Shown here: positions 7,216-15,250 of the stretch, piece after piece
Layout of the letters: each line of letters starts with the position of its first letter
How positions within the stretch are numbered: position 1 is the stretch's first letter
Assembly: GCF_003626655.1 (NCBI RefSeq)
Contig: NZ_RBAN01000002.1
Span: 620,001 to 684,000 of the forward strand
DNA length: 64,000 bases
Direction of reading: 5' to 3'
DNA from: Micromonospora costi
GTDB lineage: Bacteria; Actinomycetota; Actinomycetes; Mycobacteriales; Micromonosporaceae
Made by a program: the position numbers and the translations under genes
Notes under the pieces: generated by a model
Databases searched by the model: none
Told to the model about the DNA's origin: nothing
The model's input: the letters and a program-made list of their open reading frames with translations, nothing else

Positions 7216-8076
7216 CCATTCTCCCGCACGCGGCGCGGGCACCGGCGAGGGCTCCGGCCGCGTTCCCGGTGCGGCCTGCGGTGGCCCGGCGAGCTGGGCG
7301 ACGTAGCGGTCCAGCCGGCCGTCGAGCAGGGCGTCGGCCAGGTCCGGCCCGGCCGCGCCGGCGATCTGCGCGGCGTACGGGCGGATCAGCGGCAGCGCCC
7401 CGGTGACCAGCCGGACCGCCGCGGCCCAGAGCTGTTCGGGAGCGCCGGGGCGCAGGCCGAGGCAGAGCAGCATGTCGTCCCGGTAGCCGGGCGGGGCGAC
7501 CGGGAGGCGCAGCGCGGCGGCGAAGGCGGCCCGGCGGGAGGCGACGCGTACCGAGGGGTTCGCGAGGCGCAGCACGGACGGGTAGAGCCGGGCCAGGTCG
7601 GCGGCGGCGAGCCGGACACCGAGGTGGTCACCGGCGGCCCGGGCAGCAGCCGCCTTACCGAGCGTGGCGATCAGTTCCTCGAGTTGTGGCTCGCCGGCCG
7701 GCTGGCAGAGGACCGGGAGGTCGATGCGGGGCCGCCAGTGCGCGTCCGCCCAGAGCAGCCGGGCCGGTGCGAGCACCGGCAGGCCGAACGCCCAGTCGGC
7801 CGGCTCGCCGAGGTGGGCCACCCAGGAGCGGACGTCCCGGGCGGCCACCGACACATGGGTGAGCCGCCCAGGTGACCTGGCCAGGTACGCCCGCCGGGCC
7901 GCGTACGGCGCGCCGCCGACCAGGACGTCGAGATCGACGTCGCTGTGCTCGGTGGCGGCCCGGCGGGCGTGACTGCCGCGCAGCATGATGCCGACGACCG
8001 GGCGCTCGGTGACCTCACGCAGCCGGGCGGCCCACTCGTCGAGGAACCCGCCGTCCGGTAACGGAGCGTGACTCAC
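6787..8076 (-). CDS. Nucleotidyltransferase domain fused in frame to HisI
   Basis: From GTG 8076 a single frame of 429 codons runs to the hisI stop. Residues about 1-230 form a minimal nucleotidyltransferase: [20 protein letters not shown] carries the GS motif and the DxD metal ligands, followed by a helical region. Residues about 235-290 are a proline-rich linker, and about 290-429 are HisI. No stop codon separates the two. Either the cell makes a bifunctional protein, or the upstream gene lost its stop and HisI is made from the internal GTG 7215, which has a good ribosome site. The nucleotidyltransferase substrate is unknown. The start choice is uncertain, with no clear ribosome site. Confidence 0.6.
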   Translation of the reverse strand: MSHAPLPDGGFLDEWAARLREVTERPVVGIMLRGSHARRAATEHSDVDLDVLVGGAPYAARRAYLARSPGRLTHVSVAARDVRSWVAHLGEPADWAFGLPVLAPARLLWADAHWRPRIDLPVLCQPAGEPQLEELIATLGKAAAARAAGDHLGVRLAAADLARLYPSVLRLANPSVRVASRRAAFAAALRLPVAPPGYRDDMLLCLGLRPGAPEQLWAAAVRLVTGALPLIRPYAAQIAGAAGPDLADALLDGRLDRYVAQLAGPPQAAPGTRPEPSPVPAPRAGEWVTVPVPDAPVTGAPTDPPPPGPARPSRLDPAIAARLRRTADGLVAAVVRQHDSGEVLMVAWMDDEALHRTLTTGRATYWSRSRREYWVKGATSGHHQYVRSVALDCDGDAVLVSVDQVGAACHTGHRTCFFEELPVTGAEAP

Positions 8077-8146
8077 GGCGTCATCGTGCCGTACGCCCCA
8101 TCGAGGCGCAATGTCCGATGTCTGACCCCGTGTCCGGTCGGGTTGG

Positions 8147-9147
<1,001 letters not shown>

Positions 9148-9151
<4 letters not shown>

Positions 9152-9537
9152 CGCGTCTCCTTCTCGGCGCGGCGGTACGCGTCGATCTTGTGATCGAGCA
9201 CCTTCAGGTCCTCCTCGAGGTCTGCCATCCGTTCCAGCACCCGGGCCCGGTGCGCCTCGAACAGCGCCCGACGGGCGCCGAGCGTGCTGTCGCCCTGCCG
9301 GGCCAGCTCGGCGTAGCGGCGCATGTCGCGGACCGGCATTCCGGTCCGGCGCAGCCGGGTGAGCAGGAAGAGCCAGTTGACGTCGCCGGCGGTGTACCGG
9401 CGTCGCCCGGCCGAGTCGCGCCCGACCGGCGCGACCAGCCCCTCCTGCTCGTACCAGCGCAGCGTGTAGGTGGTGAGGCCGACCCGATCGGCCGCCTCAC
9501 CGACGGTGAGGGTGGTCTCCGGCGTGCTGATGTCCAC
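9148..9537 (-). CDS. MerR-family regulator
   Basis: A 129-residue MerR regulator. The N-terminal winged helix is [24 protein letters not shown] (residues about 9-32), then [23 protein letters not shown], and a C-terminal dimerisation coiled coil ([26 protein letters not shown]). No cysteine cluster is present, so it does not look like a metal or redox sensor. I chose GTG 9537: a -10-like AAGCCT ends seven bases upstream, giving a leaderless start, although the frame is open from GTG 9567. The promoter has the long 19-bp spacer and dyad typical of MerR control, so it should regulate itself and the reductase. Confidence 0.85.
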
Positions 9538-9544
9538 GGCGTCC

Positions 9545-9575
9545 AGGCTTCCAGTTCGAGTGCACACGAAGTCAA
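9545..9575 (-). promoter_or_regulatory. MerR-type promoter with dyad operator
   Basis: On the minus strand TTGACT (9575-9570) and AAGCCT (9550-9545) are 19 bp apart, the over-long spacer that MerR proteins untwist. A 16-bp dyad around GTGCAC (9555-9570, one mismatched pair) fills the spacer. Expected regulator: the adjacent merR product. Confidence 0.65.
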
Positions 9576-9578
9576 CCG

Positions 9579-9618
9579 TTGCACGAGGGCGGATAACTCA
9601 CCTACCGTTGAGTTCAAC
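9579..9618 (+). promoter_or_regulatory. ABC operon promoter with repressor dyad
   Basis: TTGCAC (9579-9584) and TACCGT (9603-9608) are 18 bp apart. The inverted repeat GTTGA-GT-TCAAC (9607-9618) overlaps the -10 end and the predicted transcription start, the usual place for a TetR repressor; a tetR gene closes this operon. A GGAGGTGG ribosome site follows before ATG 9647. Confidence 0.5.
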
Positions 9619-9646
9619 AACCGATGAGTTTTTTGGGGAGGTGGCG

Positions 9647-10420
9647 ATGGACGACGCGATCGCGCTCCGGGACCTGGTCGTCGACCGGGGCCGGCGGCGC
9701 GTGCTGCACGGCATCAGCTGCGCGGTGCCGCGCGGCGTGGTCGCCGGGCTGCTCGGCCCGAGCGGCAGCGGCAAGACGACCCTGATGCGGGCCGTGGTGG
9801 GGGTGCAGGTGGTCACCGGCGGCACGGTCACCGTGCTGGGCCGGCCGGCGGGCTCGGCCGAGCTGCGTCGCCGGGTCGGCTACCTCACCCAGGCGCCGAG
9901 CGTCTACGCCGACCTCACCGTGCGGGAGAACGCGCGGTACTTCGCCGCCCTGCACGGGCGCAGCCGGGCCGACGCCGACCGGGCGGTGGCCGACGTCGGG
10001 CTCGGCGAGGCGTCCGGCCAGCTGGTCGGCACGCTCTCCGGCGGGCAGCGCAGCCGGGCCTCGCTCGCCTGCGCGCTCGTGGGCGAGCCCGAGGTGGTCG
10101 TCCTGGACGAGCCGACCGTCGGGCAGGATCCGGTGCTGCGGGCCGACCTCTGGGCCCGGTTCCACGAGCTGGCGGCGGCTGGCACCACCCTGCTGGTGTC
10201 CAGCCACGTGATGGACGAGGCGGCGCGCTGCGACCGGCTGCTGCTCATCCGCGAGGGGCGCCTGATCGCCGACGACACCCCTGCCGCCATCCGGGCCGCC
10301 GCCGGCGTGACCGATCTCGACGAGGCGTTCCTGCGACTGATCAGGGCCAACGAGACCGGCGCCGCGGTGGGCGCCGGCGCGCACGGCACCACGGGCGGCA
10401 CGGGACGGGAGGCGTCGTGA
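9647..10420 (+). CDS. ABC transporter ATP-binding protein
   Basis: A 257-residue nucleotide-binding subunit of an ABC-2 type exporter. Walker A GPSGSGKTT (about residues 38-46), Q-loop YLTQAPS, signature LSGGQRSR, Walker B VVVLDEP and H-loop LVSSHVMDEA are all intact. The last 25 residues are Gly/Ala/Thr-rich. ATG 9647 has GGAGGTGG a few bases upstream. It is encoded with the permease (GTGA overlap) and a TetR regulator, a layout typical of drug or lipid efflux. The substrate is unknown. Confidence 0.92.
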   Translation: MDDAIALRDLVVDRGRRRVLHGISCAVPRGVVAGLLGPSGSGKTTLMRAVVGVQVVTGGTVTVLGRPAGSAELRRRVGYLTQAPSVYADLTVRENARYFAALHGRSRADADRAVADVGLGEASGQLVGTLSGGQRSRASLACALVGEPEVVVLDEPTVGQDPVLRADLWARFHELAAAGTTLLVSSHVMDEAARCDRLLLIREGRLIADDTPAAIRAAAGVTDLDEAFLRLIRANETGAAVGAGAHGTTGGTGREAS

Positions 10421-11172
10421 ACCCGCGGATCCTGGCGGTCACCACCGGCCGCATCCTGCGCCAGCTGCGCCACGACCGGCGCACCGTGGCGCTGCTCGTG
10501 CTGGTGCCCACGGTGCTGCTCACCCTGGTCTACTACATGTATGCCGACCAGCCTGCCCCGCCCGCCGGCCCGTCCACCTTCGACCGGATCGCGCTGGTGA
10601 TGCTCGGCTTCTTCCCGTTCATCGTCATGTTCCTGGTGACCAGCATCGCCATGCTGCGCGAGCGCACCACGGGCACCCTGGAACGCCTGCTCACCACGCC
10701 GCTGGCGAAGGCCGACCTCCTCTTCGGCTACGGCATCGCGTTCGGGCTGGCCGGGGCCGTGCAGGCCGCCGTCGCGTCGGCCGTCGCGTACTGGGTCTTC
10801 GGCCTGGACACGGCCGGCGCCAGTGGGCTGGTGATCATGATCGCCGCGCTGAACGCGGTGCTCGCCGTCGCGCTCGGGTTGTTCTGCAGCGCCTTCGCCC
10901 GCACCGAGTTCCAGGCCGTACAGTTCATGCCGGTCGTGGTCGCGCCCCAGCTGCTGCTCTGCGGGCTCTTCGTGCCGCGCGGGGAGATGGCGGGCTGGCT
11001 CCAGGCGATCAGCGACGTGCTGCCGCTGTCGTACGCCGTCGAGGCGTTGCAGGAGGTCGGCGCGCACGCCGAGCCGACCGGCACGATGTGGCGGGACGTG
11101 GCGGTGGTCGCCGGCGCGGCCGTGCTCGCGCTGGTGCTGGCCGCGGCGACGCTGCGCCGGCGCAGCGGCTGA
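10417..11172 (+). CDS. ABC-2 type transporter permease
   Basis: The membrane partner of the preceding ATPase, 251 residues with six hydrophobic segments. Visible ones: about residues 25-45 (VALLVLVPTVLLTLVYY), 60-82, 108-130, 140-162, 168-190 (VVVAPQLLLCGLFVP) and 225-245. The coupling region RERTTGTLERLLTTPL and the LPLSYAVEALQ motif mark the ABC-2 family. The GTG start overlaps the ATPase stop. It is followed by a strong hairpin, so the tetR gene may be transcribed mostly from its own promoter. Confidence 0.92.
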   Translation: MNPRILAVTTGRILRQLRHDRRTVALLVLVPTVLLTLVYYMYADQPAPPAGPSTFDRIALVMLGFFPFIVMFLVTSIAMLRERTTGTLERLLTTPLAKADLLFGYGIAFGLAGAVQAAVASAVAYWVFGLDTAGASGLVIMIAALNAVLAVALGLFCSAFARTEFQAVQFMPVVVAPQLLLCGLFVPRGEMAGWLQAISDVLPLSYAVEALQEVGAHAEPTGTMWRDVAVVAGAAVLALVLAAATLRRRSG

Positions 11173-11180
11173 CCGTGACG

Positions 11181-11219
11181 CCGGTGCCGGGCCGCCACCG
11201 CGCGGTGGCCCGGCACCGG
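11181..11219 (+). terminator. Hairpin after ABC permease
   Basis: Thirteen-base arms at 11181-11193 and 11207-11219 pair perfectly, with an inner GC-rich loop that can fold further. It begins 9 nt after the permease stop. There is no T-tract, so it may terminate or attenuate read-through into the tetR gene. Confidence 0.5.
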
Positions 11220-11289
11220 TCGGCGGACCCAGGTGGGGCCCCGGAAGACCGTCGCCATCCGGCGGCGGACGGACGAGCGAAGGGCGGCG

Positions 11290-11904
11290 ATGGCGCGACG
11301 GACCGGCCGGCGACCCGGCAACCCGGGCACCCGGGAGGCGATCCTCGACGCGGCGCGCGCGGCGTTCGCCGACCGCGGCTTCGACGCGGCCTCCATCCGG
11401 GCCATCGCGGCCGCGGCCGGGGTGGACCCGGCCCTCGTGCACCACTACTTCGGCAGCAAGGACCAGCTCTTCCTGGCCGCCATGGAGGCGCCCGTCGACC
11501 CCCGGGAGCTGCTGCCGGGCGTGCTGGCGGGCGACCCGGACGCGATCGGCCAGCGCCTGGTCCGCACGTTCCTCACGGTCTGGGACTCCCCGGCGAGCGC
11601 CGCCGGGGTGGCCCTGCTGCGGTCGGCGGTCAGCAACGAGTGGACGGCCCGGCTGCTGCGCGAGTTCGTCGTCACGCAGGTGCTGCGCCGGGTGCTCGAC
11701 CACCTCGACGTCGACCCGGCCGAGCTGCCGCTGCGCGGGTCACTGGTGGCCACGCAGCTGATCGGCCTGGCCATGATGCGGTACGTGATCCGGCTGGAGC
11801 CGGTCGCCTCGACCGCACCGGAGACGCTGGTCGCCACGGTGGGTCCCACCGTCCAGCGCTACCTCACGGCCCCGCTTCCGGCGCTGCGGGACGGAGCCGC
11901 CTGA
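11290..11904 (+). CDS. TetR-family regulator
   Basis: A 204-residue TetR repressor. The N-terminal helix-turn-helix is easily read: TREAILDAARAAFADRGFDA, then SIRAIAAAAGVDPALVHHYF with FGSKDQLF (residues about 14-60). The C-terminal ligand/dimer domain has no recognisable effector signature. ATG 11290 was chosen for its fit to the family N terminus and an AAGGG upstream; a GTG at 11233 is also in frame. It probably represses the ABC operon before it by binding the GTTGA/TCAAC dyad at 9607-9618. Confidence 0.88.
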   Translation: MARRTGRRPGNPGTREAILDAARAAFADRGFDAASIRAIAAAAGVDPALVHHYFGSKDQLFLAAMEAPVDPRELLPGVLAGDPDAIGQRLVRTFLTVWDSPASAAGVALLRSAVSNEWTARLLREFVVTQVLRRVLDHLDVDPAELPLRGSLVATQLIGLAMMRYVIRLEPVASTAPETLVATVGPTVQRYLTAPLPALRDGAA

Positions 11905-11938
11905 CGCCGGTGGGCACGGGCGGCTCGACCGTTTCCGG

Positions 11939-12682
11939 TCACCGGGTGCCGGCGTGGGGGCAGATCATCGGGTGCAGCAGCCGGGCCAGCTCGGCGTGGT
12001 CGGCGACCGGGGCCGGGAAGGACAGCCGGGCACGCCGCCGGGCGCCCGGCCGGCCGAGCGCGACGACCAGTCCGTACCGGTCGATCCGGACCACGCGCGG
12101 CGGGTCTCCGCCCTCGCCGTCGGTCAGGCCGAGCTGCCGGCGCAGGTAGCGGGTCACCTCGGGCCCGTGGTGGTCGGCGAGGTCGGCCAGCAGCTCCGCC
12201 TCCAGCGGGTGCAGCGGGTCCGGTTCGGCCTCGGCGTACACCTCGGGGTCGATCCGGCGCACGGTGCCGGCGCGTTCCCAGCGGGCCTCGGCCACCTCGA
12301 AGCGGAACAGCCGGAACCGGGTGCCCAGGTCGAGCAGGTCGCCGGTCGGCTCCACCGCCGCGAAGTCCAGCGCCGCGCGCCGGGCGTCGTCGTCGCGCAG
12401 CTCCGCCGCCCAGCCGGACACCCAGGCCCGGCCGAGGGTGGGCGCTCCCGCCGCGGGCGGCAGGTCGAGCACGTCGAGGACGATCGCGACGTCCTCCTCG
12501 TGCGCGGCGGGTCGCAGCGCGGCGGCGAGGTCGCTGACCACCGGTACGAGCAGCAGGACCCGCCCGTCCGGGTCGGTGACGTGCCGGACGTGGTGCGGGC
12601 CGGGCCGGTGCGCCACGTGGGCGAGGCCGGGGAGCCGGCCCGCGACGAGGGTGCGGACGATCTCGGCGGGGCTGGGCCGCAT
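11939..12682 (-). CDS. DUF2470 domain protein, iron-box regulated
   Basis: A 247-residue protein resembling the DUF2470/pyridoxamine-oxidase-like group associated with haem and iron handling. The N-terminal half (DPDGRVLLLVPVVSDLAAAL, then VAIVLDVLDLPP) looks like a degenerate flavin-binding split barrel. The C-terminal half (HPLEAELLADLADHHGPEVTRY, then RVVRIDRYGLVVAL) fits DUF2470. Haem iron utilisation is an inference from the family. Its start lies 15 bp from an excellent IdeR/DmdR box, so iron repression is likely. It diverges from an S4 gene and converges on the TetR gene with only a short gap. Confidence 0.75.
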   Translation of the reverse strand: MRPSPAEIVRTLVAGRLPGLAHVAHRPGPHHVRHVTDPDGRVLLLVPVVSDLAAALRPAAHEEDVAIVLDVLDLPPAAGAPTLGRAWVSGWAAELRDDDARRAALDFAAVEPTGDLLDLGTRFRLFRFEVAEARWERAGTVRRIDPEVYAEAEPDPLHPLEAELLADLADHHGPEVTRYLRRQLGLTDGEGGDPPRVVRIDRYGLVVALGRPGARRRARLSFPAPVADHAELARLLHPMICPHAGTR

Positions 12683-12696
12683 GGCCGACCTCCTCA

Positions 12697-12715
12697 GTAG
12701 GTTAGGCTTACCTAA
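12697..12715. promoter_or_regulatory. IdeR/DmdR/DtxR iron box
   Basis: This 19-bp site matches the DtxR-family consensus TTAGGTTAGSCTAACCTAA at 17 of 19 positions (mismatches at the first base and at one central base). It is placed between the divergent DUF2470 gene (start 12682) and the S4 gene (start 12751), so an iron-loaded repressor could control either or both. Confidence 0.85.
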
Positions 12716-12750
12716 GTAGCACCCTAGAGCACCTGATCGGAGAGGTCCAC

Positions 12751-13362
12751 GTGAACCACCCCCGGCCCAAGGCCCGGCTCTCCCGCGCCCTCGGCATCCC
12801 GCTCACCGCCAAGTGCGTGAGGTACGTCGAGCGCCGGCCCTACCCGCCCGGCGTGCACGGGCGGCAGCGCCGCAAGACGTCGGACTACCAGGTGCGCCTG
12901 CTGGAGAAGCAGCGCCTGCGTCACCAGTACAACGTGAGCGAGACCCAGCTGCGCCGCACGTTCGACGAGGCGGCCCGGGGCACCGGCAAGACCGGCGAGC
13001 GCCTGGTCGCGCTCCTCGAGCGGCGCCTCGACGCCGTGGTGCACCGCGCCGGCCTGGCCCGCAGCATCTACCAGGCCCGCCAGCTCGTGTCGCACGGCCA
13101 CATCACCGTCGACGGCCGCAAGGTCGACCGGCCGTCGTACCGGCTGCGCCCCGGCCAGGTCGTCGGGGTCCGCGAGCGCAGCCGCGAACGGCTGCCGTTC
13201 CAGCTCGCCGCCGCCGGCGCCCAGCGCGGTGACGGCCCGGGCCAGCCGTACCTGTCGGTGGACCTGACCGGCCTGCGGGCGACCCTGCTGCGCGAGCCGG
13301 CGCGGCACGAGGTGCCCGTCGTCTGCGACGAGCAGCTCGTCGTGGAGCACTACTCCCGCTGA
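12751..13362 (+). CDS. rpsD: 30S ribosomal protein S4, stand-alone paralogue
   Basis: A 203-residue S4 (uS4), which binds 16S rRNA early in 30S assembly. The N-terminal region is [14 protein letters not shown], then [11 protein letters not shown] and [18 protein letters not shown]. The S4 RNA-binding domain has [24 protein letters not shown] and [12 protein letters not shown], and the end is [11 protein letters not shown]. The four cysteines that bind a metal cluster in some S4 proteins are absent; only one Cys occurs in that region. It is not beside rpsK, rpsM or rpoA, so it is probably an extra copy. GTG 12751 follows GGAGAGG at four bases. The iron box upstream suggests induction on iron starvation. 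Confidence 0.93.
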   Translation: MNHPRPKARLSRALGIPLTAKCVRYVERRPYPPGVHGRQRRKTSDYQVRLLEKQRLRHQYNVSETQLRRTFDEAARGTGKTGERLVALLERRLDAVVHRAGLARSIYQARQLVSHGHITVDGRKVDRPSYRLRPGQVVGVRERSRERLPFQLAAAGAQRGDGPGQPYLSVDLTGLRATLLREPARHEVPVVCDEQLVVEHYSR

Positions 13363-13374
13363 CCCACGGGAGCC

Positions 13375-13414
13375 GCGGGTCAGCGGGTCAGCGGGTCAGC
13401 GCGTCAGCGGGTCT
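13375..13414. repeat. Octamer tandem repeat
   Basis: Five adjacent copies of GCGGGTCA (the fourth has one change and the last ends in T) run through the gap between the convergent S4 and ABC genes and into the ABC stop codon. Such short direct repeats usually vary in copy number by slippage. No stem-loop was seen here. Confidence 0.6.
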
Positions 13415-15191
13415 GCTCCAGCCAGGACGCGTAGAGCAGGCCGTACGTCGACTCGGGGTCGCGGACCAGCTCGTCGTGCGGTCCCCGCTGCACGATCCGG
13501 CCCCGGTCCACCACGATCACCTCGTCCGCGGCCTGCGCGGTGGAGAGCCGGTGCGCGATGGCCAGCGTGGTCCGGCCCCGCGTCACCGCGTCCAGGGTGC
13601 GCTGCAGGCGCACCTCGGTGGCCGGGTCGACCGCGCTGGTCGCCTCGTCCAGCACGAGCAGGTCCGGGTCGGCCACGTACGCCCGGGCCAACGCCACGAG
13701 CTGGCGCTCCCCCACGCTCAGCGCCTCGCCGCGCTCCCCCACCGGCGTGGCCAGCCCGGCCGGCAGGCCGTCCAGCCAGTCGGCGAGCCCCAGCTCGGTG
13801 AACGCCGCCACGAGCTGCTCGTCGGTGAGGTCGGGACGGGCGAACCGGACGTTCTCCCCCACCGTGGCGTCGAACAGGAACCCGTCCTGGGGCACCATCA
13901 CCACCCGGGCCCGCAGCGAGGCGAACCGGACCTGGTCGAGCGGCACACCGGACAGCAGCACCGCCCCCGCCGTCGGGTCCATGAGCCGGGTGAGCAGCTT
14001 CGCGAACGTCGTCTTGCCGCTGCCCGTCTCGCCCACCACCGCCACCCGGCTCTTCGCCGGGATGTCCACCTCGATGTCGTGCAGCACCGGCGGGCCGCCC
14101 GGATAGGCGAAGCCCACCCCCGCGAACCGGATGTCCAGCGGGCCGGGCGGCAGCTCCCGCCCCTGCTCGCCCGGGTCGGCCACGTCCGGCGCGACGCCCA
14201 GCACGTCCAGCACCCGGCGCCAGCCGGCGATCGCGTTCTGCGCCTCGTTGAGCACCTCGGTGGCGATCTGCACCGGCTGGATGAAGAGGGTGACGAGGAA
14301 GAGGAACGCGGTCAGCTGACCGATCGACAGGGTGCCGTCGACCCCGAGGGTGACCCCGAGCGCCACCACACCGGCCAGCGCCAGCCCCGCGGCCAGCTCA
14401 CCGACCGAGCTGCCCATGATGCTGATCCGGATGGCCCGCTGCTGCGCCCGGCGCTGCCCGTCGATCGCCTCGTCGAGCCGGCGGGCCGTGCGGCCCGCGA
14501 TGCCGTACGCCCGGATCACCGGCGCGCCGACCACGCTCTCCGCGATGGCGCCCAGCAGCGCGCCGGTGCGCTGCCGGACCGTGCCGTACGCGGCGCCGAG
14601 ACGGCGCTGGAGCAGCCGGATCACGAACACCGCGGGCAGGAAGGCGGCGAAGACCATGAGGGTCAGCTGCCAGGAGTACGCGAGCATCACGATCGTCGTG
14701 ACCACCAGCTGGCCCAGGTTGACCAGCAGGATGACACCGCCCCACTGGAGGAACTGGGTGATCTGGTCGACGTCGCTCGTCACCCGCGAGACCAGCGACC
14801 CCCGCCGCTCGGACTGCTGGTGCAGCATCGACAGGTCGTGCACGTGCCGGAACGCCCGGATCCGGACGTTCGCCAGCGCGGTCTCGCTCACCGTGAACAG
14901 CCGGCGCATCATCAGGTAGCCGCAGAGCGTGGTGATCGCCAGGATGGCCGCGGCGATCGCCACCACGGTCCAGACCACGTCGAGGTCGAGCCCGCCCACG
15001 ATGCCGTTGTCGATGCCCTGCTGCACCGCCACCGGCACCGCGACCCGGCCGACCATGTAGACCAGGGCCAGCGCGAGCGTGCCGATCAGCCCGGTACGCA
15101 GCTCCGGGGAGAGGGCCAGACCCCGCCGCAGCGTCCGCCAGGTGCTCTCGGTGTCCTCCGGCCGCTGCTCGTCCCGCTGTTCCGCGCTCAC
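13404..15191 (-). CDS. ABC exporter subunit 2 (TMD-NBD)
   Basis: A 595-residue half-transporter: six transmembrane helices within about residues 30-320, then the ATPase domain. Walker A is GETGSGKTT, Walker B LLVLDEATSA and the H-loop AIAHRLST, all catalytic. The signature reads LSVGERQ instead of LSGGQ. That deviation pairs with the faulty Walker B and H-loop of the upstream subunit, so the two should form one working and one degenerate ATPase site, as in other heterodimeric type IV exporters. GTG 15191 overlaps the stop of the repeat mini-ORF. The substrate is unknown; lipid or drug export is typical. Confidence 0.92.
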   Translation of the reverse strand: MSAEQRDEQRPEDTESTWRTLRRGLALSPELRTGLIGTLALALVYMVGRVAVPVAVQQGIDNGIVGGLDLDVVWTVVAIAAAILAITTLCGYLMMRRLFTVSETALANVRIRAFRHVHDLSMLHQQSERRGSLVSRVTSDVDQITQFLQWGGVILLVNLGQLVVTTIVMLAYSWQLTLMVFAAFLPAVFVIRLLQRRLGAAYGTVRQRTGALLGAIAESVVGAPVIRAYGIAGRTARRLDEAIDGQRRAQQRAIRISIMGSSVGELAAGLALAGVVALGVTLGVDGTLSIGQLTAFLFLVTLFIQPVQIATEVLNEAQNAIAGWRRVLDVLGVAPDVADPGEQGRELPPGPLDIRFAGVGFAYPGGPPVLHDIEVDIPAKSRVAVVGETGSGKTTFAKLLTRLMDPTAGAVLLSGVPLDQVRFASLRARVVMVPQDGFLFDATVGENVRFARPDLTDEQLVAAFTELGLADWLDGLPAGLATPVGERGEALSVGERQLVALARAYVADPDLLVLDEATSAVDPATEVRLQRTLDAVTRGRTTLAIAHRLSTAQAADEVIVVDRGRIVQRGPHDELVRDPESTYGLLYASWLEQTR

Positions 15192-15250
15192 CGGGCCACC
15201 TCTTCGTTCGCGACTGCGGGGCTCCGCTGCGCTGCACTCCTCGCGCTCAC
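15188..15250 (-). repeat. Coupling cassette copy C
   Basis: A third copy of the 59-bp cassette, differing from copies A and B only near its 3' end (EEVAR instead of EEVTR). Its GTG (15250-15248) overlaps the stop of ABC subunit 1 and its stop (15190-15188) overlaps the GTG of ABC subunit 2. The same logic thus links an unrelated gene pair about 10 kb away. Confidence 0.75.
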
